The notes: a model not told the origin generated them from the sequence alone. A DNA stretch of 64,000 nucleotides from JAJFHI01 sp050633705 (GCA_050633705.1 JBOEGZ010000001.1:434001-498000), one strand, 5' to 3'. Positions 43,326 through 53,473 are shown, numbered from the stretch's first letter. Numbers and translations: made by a program.

Positions 43326-43916
43326 TTAAAATGCTGCTTGCAGCCCGGCCTTCAGCCGTTTTGCACGGCGTGAAGCGTACGACGATGCGGCCCGTTGGGA
43401 AACATAATAAAACGCACAGGCAGCAGCAAAGCCGATCGGTAGGCTACCGATCAACATTGGGTATACAAACGGCCACAATACATTCCAAGCGGCAATAATG
43501 GTGTCAAGAGATAGCCGCGTGAGCGCATCGATAAACTGAGCGACATTCTGATAAAATGTGTCAAGCTTCAAGCCTGTTGGAATTGATAAAATGACACAAC
43601 CGGCGGAATACGTGGCAGCCCAAATCACAGGCCAAGTTAGCGGATTACCAAAAAAAGTGCCAAGCATTGCTGACGCAAAGTTGGCGCGCAACACGATGGC
43701 AAGAAATCCGGCCAACAGCATTTGAAAGCCAAATAATGGTGTGACGGATGCGAAAACTCCGATCGCACACCCCAGCGCAACCTTGTGAGGTGCAGCACGC
43801 ATGCGTACAAGGCGGAGGTAAACGTAGCGCAACGACCGCGCCCAGCTACGGCGAGGCCACAAGCTGACGCGCAGGTGTTCGGTCCAAGTTGGCGTTTCAC
43901 GTCGTTTCAAGATCAT
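43326..43916 (-). CDS. DUF2062 membrane protein
   Basis: 196 residues from ATG 43916 (MILKRRETPTWTEHLRVS). Membrane segments at KVALGCAIGVFASVTPLFGFQMLLAGFLAIVL, WPVIWAATYSAGCVILSI and LIGSLPIGFAAACAFYYV match the DUF2062 family (P.K.A.G.A.G.F....P..G.Q). Function is unknown. The gene is commonly next to rsh in alphaproteobacteria and is kept here, 80 bp after rsh and 22 bp before pdxJ. Confidence 0.88.
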   Translation of the reverse strand: MILKRRETPTWTEHLRVSLWPRRSWARSLRYVYLRLVRMRAAPHKVALGCAIGVFASVTPLFGFQMLLAGFLAIVLRANFASAMLGTFFGNPLTWPVIWAATYSAGCVILSIPTGLKLDTFYQNVAQFIDALTRLSLDTIIAAWNVLWPFVYPMLIGSLPIGFAAACAFYYVSQRAASSYASRRAKRLKAGLQAAF

Positions 43917-43996
43917 AAGTCTGGGCCCCCACCCAGAATTCGGGCCGACATGTTGTGTCGTATTTTTGTTGTAGACAATAGCAAATGCCACAAAAG

Positions 43997-46324
43997 TTAC
44001 GAATCGAACACACGTTCAACCGTACTGACCACGGCTTTCTCTTTAAGAGCCGAAACAATGTGGTTGAGGTGTGACAAATCCCAAACTTCGATCTCAATTT
44101 GCATATCCGTGAAGTCCGCACCCCGATGGACCATTTTCAATTGGTCGATATTACCATCATTTTCGCCAATAGATTGTGCAATTACTGCCAAACTACCCGG
44201 TTCATTCACAGCGATAATGCCTAAGCGAGCCAGAAAACGTTGTGGCCTGTTAGGGTCTATATCCCAGGCCGCATCTATCCATTGCTGGTTTTCATAATCT
44301 CCAAGTTGCGGAGCGTGGATTGGATATACGTTGATGCCCTTACCAGGCGTGAGGACCCCGACGATGCGGTCACCAGGAATCGCTGCCCCCTCTGAAAGGG
44401 TCACTGGGAAATTGGCACCGGCAAAATTTGCCGATCCTTTTTGGTCTTCATTTTCGCAACGATCATTGGTTTCATCGACGTGGTCGTCTCGAACATTTGC
44501 TTCACCCCACATCGCGACCACTTCGTCCGTCAACCGGAAGCGCAATCCAAACCCTTGCGCCAAGTTGAACCAACCGTCTTGATCGACTTGCTGACCATGT
44601 CTGTTTTTCGGTTTCGAGCGGCTTGTTGAAGTGTCGGCAATTTTAGCGGTCGGATGCATGGCCATTAAAACATCGCGTGTTCCCATTTCATTGCGGCCAA
44701 CCGCTGCCAATATATCGTCGATCGTTTTTTGCTGACTGGCCAAGCGTGGCAGGGCTTGTTCAAGTTTTTCGTCACTGTAATCCAGAACATTCGCTTCAGC
44801 GGCAGCCATCATGAACCTGCGTCCAAGCTCGGCATACTGGTTGCGAATTGCGATGCGCCCCGCGCGCCGGATGGCTGATCGCGCGCGCCCTGTGACCGCA
44901 AACCCTTCCCAGGCAATTGGCGGGGTGTGATTCTTGGTGATCTGAATTTCGACTTCGTCACCATTTCGCAATCGCGTATTTATGGGTACATGACGCCCAT
45001 TGATAAACGCTCCGACAGCTTGATGACCGACATCTGTGTGCACCGCATATGCGAAATCAAGCGGCGTTGCACCACGCGGCAGAGCGATCAAGCGCCCCTT
45101 AGGGGTGAAACAAAAAACCTGATCCTGAAACAGCTCAAGTTTTGTATTTTCTAGAAATTCTTCAGAATCTGAACCCTCAAGCATCGTCTCAACCAGCCGT
45201 CTCAACCAGGCATATGGCCCGCTATCTTTATGAGACACTTTGGCGGCATCTACTGACGGGTCGCTTGTCGTTTTTTTATTGGTGACAGTGTTGAAGTCTT
45301 TGTAAAGGGCGTGAGCTGCAACGCCATATTCAGCAATGTTGTGCATTTCATGCGTACGAATTTGAAGTTCAACACGCTGATGGCGCGGCCCGACAATCGT
45401 TGTATGTATCGAGCGATAGTTGTTTTGTTTCGGTGTCGAAATGTAATCTTTAAATCGCCCTGGAACCGCGCGCCATTGCGTATGGGCAAGACCCAGAACA
45501 CGGTAGCATTCGTCTTTGGTATCAACGATGGCGCGAAAGCCAAAGATATCCGACAACTGTTCCAAACCGATCTGGCGATTTTCCATTTTACGCCATATCG
45601 AATATGGCTTTTTATGCCGTCCAGAAACGGTGGCATTGATCCCGGCTTTGCGCAATTCCGTGTCTAGTGTCGCGCGGATTTCTTCAACCAGGCCCTTGTT
45701 TTTTTGCCGAAGTTCGCTGAGTTTTTCAGACACCGCGCTGAAAGCACGCGGGTGCAACCATTGAAAACTCAATGTTTCCAACTCATCGCGCATTGACTGC
45801 ATGCCCATACGGCCTGCAAGCGGCGCGTAAATTTCCAAGGTCTCTTCAGAGATGCGCTGGCGACTTGCCGATTTCATGTGCTCCATCGTGCGCATGTTGT
45901 GCAAGCGGTCAGCAAGCTTGACCAACAACACACGAATGTCTGTTGAAATTGCAAGCAGCAACTTGCGGAAATTTTCAGCTTGTTTGGCTTTTCGCGAGAC
46001 CAGGTCAAGACGATTGATCTTGGTCAGACCATCAACCAAACTTCCAATCTCAGTACCAAACAGCTTGTCGATCTCGACCTTGGTGACATCGGTATCTTCG
46101 ATCACATCATGCAGGAGGGCGGCAACGATTGTTGCATCATCCATTTCCAGCTCAGTGAGAATCGCTGCGACTTCGAGGGGATGGGAGAAATAAGGATCAC
46201 CCGAGGCTCGTGTTTGATGGCCATGTGCTTTCATGGCGTAGACATAGGCTCGGTTCAACAATGCTTCGTCGGCATTGGGCTCATACTTCAAGACGCGCTC
46301 GACCAGCTCATATTGGCGCATCAT
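43997..46324 (-). CDS. rsh: Bifunctional (p)ppGpp synthetase/hydrolase
   Basis: Long RelA/SpoT homologue controlling the stringent response. 775 residues from adjacent ATGs at 46324/46321. HD hydrolase: FSHPLEVAAIL, ALLHDVIEDTDV (catalytic HD intact), LADRLHNMRTM. Synthetase: GRHKKPYSIWRKM, DIFGFRAIVDT, YRSIHTTIVGP, ELQIRTHEMH. TGS: TPKGRLIALPRGATPLDFAYAV. C-terminal ACT: GIIAVNEPGSLAVIAQSIGE. Both catalytic halves look intact, so it is a single bifunctional Rsh as usual in alphaproteobacteria. An intrinsic terminator upstream separates it from rpoZ. Confidence 0.96.
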   Translation of the reverse strand: MMRQYELVERVLKYEPNADEALLNRAYVYAMKAHGHQTRASGDPYFSHPLEVAAILTELEMDDATIVAALLHDVIEDTDVTKVEIDKLFGTEIGSLVDGLTKINRLDLVSRKAKQAENFRKLLLAISTDIRVLLVKLADRLHNMRTMEHMKSASRQRISEETLEIYAPLAGRMGMQSMRDELETLSFQWLHPRAFSAVSEKLSELRQKNKGLVEEIRATLDTELRKAGINATVSGRHKKPYSIWRKMENRQIGLEQLSDIFGFRAIVDTKDECYRVLGLAHTQWRAVPGRFKDYISTPKQNNYRSIHTTIVGPRHQRVELQIRTHEMHNIAEYGVAAHALYKDFNTVTNKKTTSDPSVDAAKVSHKDSGPYAWLRRLVETMLEGSDSEEFLENTKLELFQDQVFCFTPKGRLIALPRGATPLDFAYAVHTDVGHQAVGAFINGRHVPINTRLRNGDEVEIQITKNHTPPIAWEGFAVTGRARSAIRRAGRIAIRNQYAELGRRFMMAAAEANVLDYSDEKLEQALPRLASQQKTIDDILAAVGRNEMGTRDVLMAMHPTAKIADTSTSRSKPKNRHGQQVDQDGWFNLAQGFGLRFRLTDEVVAMWGEANVRDDHVDETNDRCENEDQKGSANFAGANFPVTLSEGAAIPGDRIVGVLTPGKGINVYPIHAPQLGDYENQQWIDAAWDIDPNRPQRFLARLGIIAVNEPGSLAVIAQSIGENDGNIDQLKMVHRGADFTDMQIEIEVWDLSHLNHIVSALKEKAVVSTVERVFDS

Positions 46325-46464
46325 CGTTCGAAAAACCTCACTTCAATTTACCTTAAGCTCACTAGAATTCTTCCAACCTCTAGAACAAATAAACACTATC
46401 AAATCACGCACCAACTGTCAGGCAATTAACCCATAGGTAGTTGGCGGGGAAAATAGACATGACG

Positions 46465-46494
46465 AAAAAGAGCGGCGTTCGCAAACACCGCTCT
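46465..46494 (-). terminator. Intrinsic terminator after rpoZ
   Basis: Read on the minus strand: AGAGCGGTG-TTTGCGAA-CGCCGCTCT followed by TTTTT. A 9-bp stem with one G:U, 8-nt loop and a good U-tract, 100 bp after the rpoZ stop and before rsh. Confidence 0.88.
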
Positions 46495-46593
46495 CTCATC
46501 GACTTGACTTTCTGAAGTGCGCATTGCCGTTCAACAACTGGCCACACATTCTAAATGTGCGAGCTTATTCGTTGCCAAAGCGCGCAAATCAGC

Positions 46594-47019
46594 TTAGCGG
46601 CTGCGATCGCGTGACCCACCTGTACCTGTCGCCGATGGCTCAGACGGTGTCATAGTTTCAAGACCGCGCAACAACTGCTCTTCAGACATTAAATCAACAA
46701 CGGTATCGTTGTTGTGGTCATCGCGGCCGAGAATTGGGCTGCGACGTTCTGAAGTAATAACCGGCGCTGCATCAGCTTCTGGCTCATCAACTTCAACATT
46801 TTTCTGAATCGAGTGAATCAGACCTTCACGAAGGTCATCGGAAGGAATTGTCTGATCAGCGATCTCGCGCAGCGCGACGACCGGATTCTTATCGTTATCC
46901 TGATCAACAGTAATCGCACTCCCACCAGAAATGGAGCGCGCTCTGTGGGCTGCTAACAGGACCAATTCAAAACGATTGGGGACCTTATCGACGCAATCTT
47001 CGACGGTCACACGGGCCAT
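46594..47019 (-). CDS. rpoZ: RNA polymerase omega subunit
   Basis: 141 residues. The N-terminus MARVTVEDCVDKVPNRFELVLLAAHRARSIS is the conserved omega signature that wraps the beta' C-terminus, with NPVVALREIAD following. The C-terminal ~60 residues are acidic and Ser/Gly-rich (PSEPSATGTGGSRDRSR), a length normal for this class. It stands as its own transcript, with a terminator downstream. The upstream side is a 499-bp divergent region to the NYN gene. Confidence 0.95.
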   Translation of the reverse strand: MARVTVEDCVDKVPNRFELVLLAAHRARSISGGSAITVDQDNDKNPVVALREIADQTIPSDDLREGLIHSIQKNVEVDEPEADAAPVITSERRSPILGRDDHNNDTVVDLMSEEQLLRGLETMTPSEPSATGTGGSRDRSR

Positions 47020-47518
47020 GGTTGGTCATCCTCGGTAAAATTTTGAAATCCAGTCGCCTCAATACCGCGTATATGTAAACAAATCCAGACGTTTGAGGTC
47101 GCAGTTGGAGTGACATTTTAGATGCGAAAAATCAAGTCTGCGATGGGGTCATACCACGGTTGTGGTCCACAACCGATGGATTGGTCTGCAATAGAATACT
47201 GGTGCTGCGACTTAATGACTTTCGAATTTAATGCAATTCGGATTTAATCGCGTGCAATATACTGTCGTCCAATCGATCATAGAGCGTTGAAATTTATGCA
47301 TTTGTTTCTCGTGGGAAAGAGAGTTGTTCAGCAACGATGGTTACTCGCTACCTGAGAAAGCCTTTATTAATTTTGAAAGATTTGAGCGAACTCCAGTCGT
47401 CACAATGTATAAACAAAACATATTAGCCAGTTGTTATATCAGTAGTTTTCTTGTTGCCCGACGAGCGCTTGGTCGTTTTAGGTAAAAATACAAAGTCGAA
47501 AAAGCTTTTGAGGTATTG
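47020..47518. other. Divergent region between rpoZ and the NYN gene
   Basis: 499 bp without a supported gene. It contains a strong 19-bp dyad at 47157-47175 and an AT-rich half near the NYN gene. No tmRNA, 6S or tRNA could be recognised. Promoters for both genes should be here. Confidence 0.5.
47157..47175. promoter_or_regulatory. Perfect 19-bp palindrome (operator-like)
   Basis: CGGTTGTGG-T-CCACAACCG: 9-bp arms around a single central T, 138 bp upstream of rpoZ and 344 bp upstream of the NYN gene. With only one base between the arms it cannot form a normal hairpin loop without opening pairs, so a dimeric DNA-binding protein site is more likely than a terminator. Confidence 0.45.
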
Positions 47519-48166
47519 ATGCATTTCTACAAAGAAGAACGCACCGCACTGTTTATTGATGGCGCAAATCTTTATGCGACATCGAAGGCGTTGGGCTTTG
47601 ATATTGATTACAAAAACCTACTGACCTACTTCCAGAGCAACTGCAAACTCATCAGAGCACTGTATTATACCGCAATTGCCGATGACCAAGAATACTCTTC
47701 GATACGCCCGCTGATTGATTGGCTCGACTACAATGGCTACACGATGGTCACCAAGCCGACCAAGGAATACACCGACGCGATTGGTCGGCGGAAGGTCAAG
47801 GGCAATATGGACATTGAGCTTACTGTCGATGCCATGCGCTTAGCGGACAATCTGGATCACATCGTTCTATTTTCAGGCGATGGCGATTTCCGCAGTCTCG
47901 TGGCAGCACTGCAGGAAAAAGGCAAACGTGTTAGCGTCGTCTCCACACTGCAAACGCAGCCAGCCATGATTGCCGATGAATTGCGCCGTCAAGCCGATCA
48001 ATTCTGTGACCTCGCGAATATGGAAGTTGCTGTCGGCCGAGCGCATAATCCACGTGCGGAAAACCGCCAAAGGCCACCGAGTCCGCCACGCAGTGCCCCC
48101 CCACAATATGGCAGCGACCCCATCCCCTACGATGACGAGAACGATTTAACCGAAGAAGAGGTCTAA
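47519..48166 (+). CDS. NYN-domain (LabA/DUF88) protein
   Basis: 215 residues from ATG 47519 with TTGAGG upstream (a TTG one codon earlier is possible). The NYN/PIN-like fold carries FIDGANLYATSKALG (first Asp), VKGNMDIELTVDAM and IVLFSGDGDFRSLVAALQEKGKRVSVVS (second acidic site). Such proteins are predicted metal-dependent RNases. The C-terminal ~45 residues are Pro/Arg-rich then acidic and disordered. The gene is widely conserved near rpoZ/smpB in this class, so it is probably a core RNA-metabolism enzyme. Confidence 0.9.
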   Translation: MHFYKEERTALFIDGANLYATSKALGFDIDYKNLLTYFQSNCKLIRALYYTAIADDQEYSSIRPLIDWLDYNGYTMVTKPTKEYTDAIGRRKVKGNMDIELTVDAMRLADNLDHIVLFSGDGDFRSLVAALQEKGKRVSVVSTLQTQPAMIADELRRQADQFCDLANMEVAVGRAHNPRAENRQRPPSPPRSAPPQYGSDPIPYDDENDLTEEEV

Positions 48167-48256
48167 AGCTCCTTAATTCCCCGGCAAAAAATGCTTGGCC
48201 AATGATTATTTGCGTGGATCAGTTGGTCGATTGAGCACAAGTCTAAAAAATCGGCT

Positions 48257-48946
48257 ATGCCTTTCGACATGCCTCGTCAAACCAATCAAACCAAATCGAA
48301 CCCGTCTTTTGCTCGCGAAGCCCCTGTGGATTGCCGCCTGTGTCCGCGTTTGGCAGCATTTCGCGATGAAAGCGGGGATGCCAATCCCGATTGGTTTAAT
48401 GGTGCCGTACCTTCTTTCGGTCCAGATAATGCGCGTCTTTTGATCGTTGGCTTGGCCCCTGGGCTAAAAGGTGCCAATCGCACTGGCAGGCCATTTACCG
48501 GAGACTATGCCGGTGACCTGCTTTACGCCACACTGGACGAATTTGGGTTTTCTAAAGGGCAATACGCCAAGACCGCAAACGACGGACTTAAACTGCGCGA
48601 TTGTATGATTACGAATGCCGTCAGGTGCGTGCCACCACAAAACAAGCCAACACCTGAAGAAATCAAAACCTGTCGCGGCTTTTTTCAAGCGCGTATTTCT
48701 GCACTCCCAAACCTGAAGGTCTTATTGGCTTTGGGGCGCATTGCTCACGATCAGACATTAGCAACCTTTGGTCTGCGTAAAGCATCATATCCCTTCGCGC
48801 ATGGCGCGGCTCATGAGCTTATGGACGGTTTGACGATGTTCGATAGTTTTCACTGTTCGCGATATAATACGAATACGGGACGTTTAACTGAGGACATGTT
48901 TCGGTCCGTATTTGCAGACATTCAAAAGCACCTTGAACGCAAATAA
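48257..48946 (+). CDS. Uracil-DNA glycosylase, Fe-S type (family 5-like)
   Basis: Removes uracil (and perhaps other deaminated bases) from DNA. The 229 residues carry Fe-S cysteines (CRLCPRL and CVPPQNKPTPEEIKTC), motif A GLAPGLKGANRTGRPFTGDYAG and motif B SFHCSRYNTNTGRLT, the family-5 (UdgB) pattern with NTNTG. Motif A Asn/Asp of families 1 and 4 is absent, as expected. Motif B reads HCSRYN where HPSPRN is usual. Convergent with smpB (32 bp). Confidence 0.87.
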   Translation: MPFDMPRQTNQTKSNPSFAREAPVDCRLCPRLAAFRDESGDANPDWFNGAVPSFGPDNARLLIVGLAPGLKGANRTGRPFTGDYAGDLLYATLDEFGFSKGQYAKTANDGLKLRDCMITNAVRCVPPQNKPTPEEIKTCRGFFQARISALPNLKVLLALGRIAHDQTLATFGLRKASYPFAHGAAHELMDGLTMFDSFHCSRYNTNTGRLTEDMFRSVFADIQKHLERK

Positions 48947-48978
48947 GACGCCACGTCATTGAACAGGGATCATCGTGG

Positions 48979-49455
48979 TTAGCCCTTGTCGCGCATCAAT
49001 CGCGCTTTTTCTCGATTCCAATCCCGCTTCTTTTGGTCTTCACGTTTGTCGCGAACCTTTTTGCCTTGGGCCAACCCCAGTCGAAGCTTCGCGATCCCAC
49101 GATCGTTGAAATACAGGTCCAGCGCGATAAGGGTCATGCCCTGGCGTGACAAAGCAATATTGATTTTGTGAATTTCTTTTTTATGCAGCAACAAACGACG
49201 CTTGCGGCGTGGCTCGTGTTGAAAGAAACGCCCAGCGCCCAGATACTCAGGAATATTGGCGTTGAGCAACCAAGCTTCGCCATCTTCAATGGTTGCATAG
49301 CTCTCAGCGATGTTTGCCTGTCCACGGCGCAACTGCTTAACCTCGGTGCCAACCAATGCGATGCCGGCTTCGAAGGTATCTCCGATTTGATATTCAAACC
49401 GCGCTCGGCGGTTCTGCGCAACCGAGCGGCGGCCGCTGTCTTTTATGGCCGCCAT
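48979..49455 (-). CDS. smpB: SsrA-binding protein SmpB
   Basis: Binds tmRNA and brings it to stalled ribosomes. ATG 49455 has AGGTGA at good spacing and gives 158 residues (MAAIKDSGRRSVAQNRRARF). The OB-fold signature is ALVGTEVKQLRRGQANIAESY ... LLNANIPEYLGAG; the basic C-terminal tail (KKRDWNREKARLMRDKG) enters the mRNA channel. No ssrA gene is visible in the window. It follows dapA by 92 bp. Confidence 0.96.
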   Translation of the reverse strand: MAAIKDSGRRSVAQNRRARFEYQIGDTFEAGIALVGTEVKQLRRGQANIAESYATIEDGEAWLLNANIPEYLGAGRFFQHEPRRKRRLLLHKKEIHKINIALSRQGMTLIALDLYFNDRGIAKLRLGLAQGKKVRDKREDQKKRDWNREKARLMRDKG

Positions 49456-49547
49456 GCCATTCACCTATATTCTGTCGTTTCTACGTCTATTCTGTCGCTT
49501 CTTCGTCAACCAAAGCTGCACCGGAATGCCAAGTTCTTAACTCCATT

Positions 49548-50438
49548 TCACTCGGCCGCTTTCATGTCAATGAGACCTAAGCCATCAAGAACAGCATCAA
49601 TTTTAGCTTTGGTTGTCGAAGTGACTGGCACCAAGGGTAATCTCGTTTCCTCGGTGCACATTCCCAATTGCGATAAGGCATACTTTGCTGGACCAGGATT
49701 GGTCTCCACGAACAAAACATCATGTAGTGGCATCAACTGATCTTGCAAGGCCAATGCTTTGCTATAATCGCCAGCCATGCACGCCTCTTGGAACTGAGAA
49801 CACAAACGCGGCGCAATATTTGAGGCAACAGAAATGCATCCATGCCCACCATGAGCCATGAAACCAAGCGCCGTGGCATCCTCACCCGACAGTTGCAAAA
49901 AGTCCGACCCCATGGCTGCCCGCTGCTGGGAGACACGTGACAGATCAGCCGTTGCGTCTTTCACGCCGACAACGTTTTCAAGTTGATAAAGTCGCGCCAT
50001 CGTCTCAACCGACATATCGATGACGGAACGACTGGGAATGTTGTAGATCACGATCGGCAAAGATACGGCATCGTGAATGGCTTTGAAGTGTTGATAAAGG
50101 CCTTCCTGACCAGGTTTATTGTAGTACGGCGTTACAACGAGAATGCCAGTTGCACCAGCAGATTTAGCGTGCGCCGCCAGATCGATCGCCTCAGACGTCG
50201 AATTTGATCCCGCACCTGCCATAACCGGCACGCGCCCGGCTGCAACCTCAATTGTCAATTCAACCACGCGCTTGTGTTCGTCGTGATTGAGGGTCGGGCT
50301 TTCCCCGGTCGTCCCAACAGGTACAAGTCCGTGCGTTCCTTCGCCAATTTGCCAATCAACAAGTTTGCGAAAGGCCGCCTCATCCACCGCTCCATTCTGG
50401 AATGGTGTCACCAATGCCGTATTCGATCCCTTAAACAT
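49548..50438 (-). CDS. dapA: 4-hydroxy-tetrahydrodipicolinate synthase
   Basis: First committed step of lysine/diaminopimelate synthesis. ATG 50438 (MFKGSNTALVTPFQNG) gives 296 residues; the upstream frame is not conserved. GTTGESPTLNHDEH, VMAGAGSNSTSEAI, TPYYNKPGQEGLYQHF, IVIYNIPSRS (Tyr) and VVGVKDATADL (Schiff-base Lys) are intact. Divergent from the lytic transglycosylase across 297 bp, followed by smpB. Confidence 0.96.
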   Translation of the reverse strand: MFKGSNTALVTPFQNGAVDEAAFRKLVDWQIGEGTHGLVPVGTTGESPTLNHDEHKRVVELTIEVAAGRVPVMAGAGSNSTSEAIDLAAHAKSAGATGILVVTPYYNKPGQEGLYQHFKAIHDAVSLPIVIYNIPSRSVIDMSVETMARLYQLENVVGVKDATADLSRVSQQRAAMGSDFLQLSGEDATALGFMAHGGHGCISVASNIAPRLCSQFQEACMAGDYSKALALQDQLMPLHDVLFVETNPGPAKYALSQLGMCTEETRLPLVPVTSTTKAKIDAVLDGLGLIDMKAAE

Positions 50439-50735
50439 TTTAGACCTTCTCACCTCAATCACCCGCCTTGCCACACTCCTGCCGCACGATCACGTCACCT
50501 CGTGACCAGCCCGGCATTTTCTGGATAACGGGTCTTGTTATCATTTTTCCGTCGGGACACCGCGCAAAACCGTTAGAATCACGCGTAAGTCCCTTTCTGC
50601 GCCGGACACTAGGGGTTTGGTCAGCGGGCTGCAAGCTGACACACCCCATACAGATTAAGTGTTTTTAAGGCCGACATATCGACGTTGGGCGTTAAGAATA
50701 CCAGCTAAAGATCAAACGTCCAGGAGACCGGAACC

Positions 50736-53090
50736 TTGAAAGTCCAACACGTCAAATCGCAGTATTTGAATATGTTACGCATGTTCAAGGACGGCGCGTT
50801 TTGGCCGGCAACAATTTTTGTACTGGCTTCTTTTGTAGTGGCTTCGTATTCCAGCGCCTTTTCGGCCACCGCCGATATTCCCCTGCCAACACCCCACCCC
50901 AAGCACAGCGAAAGGCGTGATTTTGCGACCACTGGGCCAGGCTCCGACCAATTCTTGCGTCTGGCCGTCAACCAAACAGCGCAAAAACCCCCACTTCCGA
51001 CGCGGCGTCCGAAAGACATCGGGAAAATTGCCAATCGCGCGCAAAAAGTCGTCACCGCCACGTCTGCGGAAGAAATCGCCCACAACGCAAAATTCGATCG
51101 ATTGCTCACCCCTCTCCTCAACCTCGAACCCAGCAAAGAAGATCGAAGCAACATCCGCAGCGCCATTCAGGCACTGAAAAAAGGCGAGCCGGAAAAAGGC
51201 CTCGCACTCAGAGCCAAGATTTCCGATTCTGCTGGGCGTAAGCTGGTGGATTGGTACCGCTTGCGTAGTGGCTATGGCACAGCCAAAGAACACCGGACTT
51301 GGCTCGACACCAACCCAGCATTCCCCAATCGATGGTTGATTTCCCAGCGGATGGAAGAAGCGTTGTTTACCGTCGGCGGACCTTCTGCCACCATCAAATC
51401 CTTTTTTAAAGATCAAAAACCTGAAACGGGCGTTGGCTATGGCGCTCTGGCGTCGGCTTATTTATTCGAGGGAAACAAAGACAAAGCCCGACAACTGGCC
51501 GCCTATACCTGGCGTGAGCTTGCCTTGCCAGCAACACTCGAGACTGGGTTTTTAAAACGTTTTGGCCCCTTGCTGACCATAGCTGATCACAAGTATCGGA
51601 TTGATCGATTGATGTTGGACGCACCGCGATGGCGCAAACAGAAAAACGCCAAAGCCAAAGAAATTAAACGTCTCATTCCGTTGTTGCCAAAATCAGAGCA
51701 GGTGAAAGCTTACGCCCGCTTAAGCGTCTTTCTCGAGAGAAAAAATGCAGCGGGTCAAATGGCAAAGCTTGCAAAGGATAAAACAACGGACTGGGGCCGT
51801 TTGTTTCATGAAGTGCAAGTCCTGCGTCGGCAAAAGAAGCTTGCAACAGCCGCTAAAATTATCAAACGCGTTCCACTCGAAGACAAAACCAAGATCGTAA
51901 ATCCTGATGCTTGGTGGAAGGAGCGCCGCAAGCATGCCTACCTTGCCCTCGACCAGGGCAATCCCAAACGTGCTTATGAAATCGTCAAAGTTGCCGGTGA
52001 TCTTGGCGAAAATCCGCTAAAGCAACAAGCTTTCACAGCTGGTTGGATCGCGCTTCGTTACCTAAAGGATACCAAGGCCGGCATTCGCCATATGAAAATC
52101 ATGAAGTCTCATGCTGATGGACCATTAAGCCGTGCCAAATCGGCCTATTGGTTGGGCCGCGCTTATGAGCAAGCCGGAAACAATGACGCGGCAATGGCCG
52201 AATATCGTGAAGCCGCAAAGGGTGTCGATACGTTTCACGGTCAAATGGCACTTCTGAAACTCAATCCGAAAAACCGCGCGATAGAAATAACGGCACCGAG
52301 AGAACCGACCGCAGATCAACTAAAGCAGTTTCTAAACAACGAGGCTGTCCGTGCTGCCGTCATCGCGCACCGCGCCGGTATCGGTCGCTATGTCACGCGG
52401 CCATTTTTTGCACACCTCAGAAAGGTTATGAAAAGTGAGGCTGAGGTCGCGCTCATCATTCATTTGACACGCGCGCTGGGCGATACGCAAATGTCGATAC
52501 GGATGGCGAAAGGCGCAATCGGCTCGGGTCATAATGTCCTGTACTATTCCTATCCCCTGCATGCATTTCCACCCTATACGCCTCTACGCAAGCCGCCAGA
52601 AACGGCGTTTTTGTTATCTATCGCGCGTCAAGAAACAGAATTTGAAGCCAATACAGTTTCGGGCGCAGGCGCGCGCGGCATTCTACAAGTCATGCCAATT
52701 ACGGCGCGTCATGTCTGTCGCGACTATCGCATCACCTGTAACATACCGCGCTTGCTGACGGATGAATCTTACAACACAAAAATCGCTTCGGCTTATATTG
52801 CAGATCGCATGGGTGAATTTGGTGGCGCTTATGTTTTAGGACTGTCCGGTTACAACGCTGGTCCTGGCCGCACAAGACAATGGATCCGTAAATTTGGCGA
52901 TCCGAGAAATCCCAACATGGACCCTATCGATTGGATTGAACGCATTCCACTGCAGGAAACGCGTCGCTACGTAACCAAGGTGCTTTCAAGCATCCAAGTT
53001 TATCGCGGACGTCTTGGGGAAAAAAGCCCACGCCGTCTCGATCTCGATTTGGAGCGCGCTCGCCGGGCTAAGGTCTCAACCTCCCAATAG
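50736..53090 (+). CDS. slt: Soluble lytic murein transglycosylase (Slt70-like)
   Basis: Cleaves peptidoglycan glycan strands to 1,6-anhydromuropeptides in the periplasm. The TTG at 50736 is taken as start because AGGAG stands 9 nt before it; ATGs at codons 13 and 16 are alternatives. 784 residues: membrane/signal segment (TIFVLASFVVASYSSAFSA), a Pro-rich stretch, a long helical superhelix (LYWLGRAYEQAGNNDAAMA-like TPR repeats), and the C-terminal SLT domain with catalytic Glu in ARQETEFEANTVSGAGARG, LQVMPITA and GYNAGPGRTRQWI. The divergence from dapA is standard. Confidence 0.93.
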   Translation: MKVQHVKSQYLNMLRMFKDGAFWPATIFVLASFVVASYSSAFSATADIPLPTPHPKHSERRDFATTGPGSDQFLRLAVNQTAQKPPLPTRRPKDIGKIANRAQKVVTATSAEEIAHNAKFDRLLTPLLNLEPSKEDRSNIRSAIQALKKGEPEKGLALRAKISDSAGRKLVDWYRLRSGYGTAKEHRTWLDTNPAFPNRWLISQRMEEALFTVGGPSATIKSFFKDQKPETGVGYGALASAYLFEGNKDKARQLAAYTWRELALPATLETGFLKRFGPLLTIADHKYRIDRLMLDAPRWRKQKNAKAKEIKRLIPLLPKSEQVKAYARLSVFLERKNAAGQMAKLAKDKTTDWGRLFHEVQVLRRQKKLATAAKIIKRVPLEDKTKIVNPDAWWKERRKHAYLALDQGNPKRAYEIVKVAGDLGENPLKQQAFTAGWIALRYLKDTKAGIRHMKIMKSHADGPLSRAKSAYWLGRAYEQAGNNDAAMAEYREAAKGVDTFHGQMALLKLNPKNRAIEITAPREPTADQLKQFLNNEAVRAAVIAHRAGIGRYVTRPFFAHLRKVMKSEAEVALIIHLTRALGDTQMSIRMAKGAIGSGHNVLYYSYPLHAFPPYTPLRKPPETAFLLSIARQETEFEANTVSGAGARGILQVMPITARHVCRDYRITCNIPRLLTDESYNTKIASAYIADRMGEFGGAYVLGLSGYNAGPGRTRQWIRKFGDPRNPNMDPIDWIERIPLQETRRYVTKVLSSIQVYRGRLGEKSPRRLDLDLERARRAKVSTSQ

Positions 53091-53473
53091 GGTGAATTGC
53101 CTCCAGACTTGACCGAAGTGGCAAACTTTCCCAAGTCACCGTCGCGACCGACGAACGTTTACATTTGCCGGCTATGGCCTTAAACGGCGATAGTTATTTC
53201 GTCGCCAATTGGCCGCCATTGAGTATAATTGTATATTCTCCGCGTACGCGACAACCGTCGTTTTCAAATTTGCTTGAAGTATTTAGCCGTTTTTGCTGTC
53301 GCATCGTACAACTTGAGGTCGGCAAGCTTGAAAAATAATTTCTGGAAATACAATTTCGCACTTTGCTAAAACGCCCACCCAGTGCATGACAAGGCTTTCA
53401 TTGCTTGTGTTTTGCGATATGTCATCATTGAGATGTGCAAGACTTGGATGAGTGGGTGACGGGGGCAACACGA
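53091..53473. other. Spacer between slt and the hydrolase gene
   Basis: 383 bp between two plus-strand genes. No terminator with a T-run and no additional frame with family features is visible. It should contain the hydrolase promoter. Confidence 0.4.
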
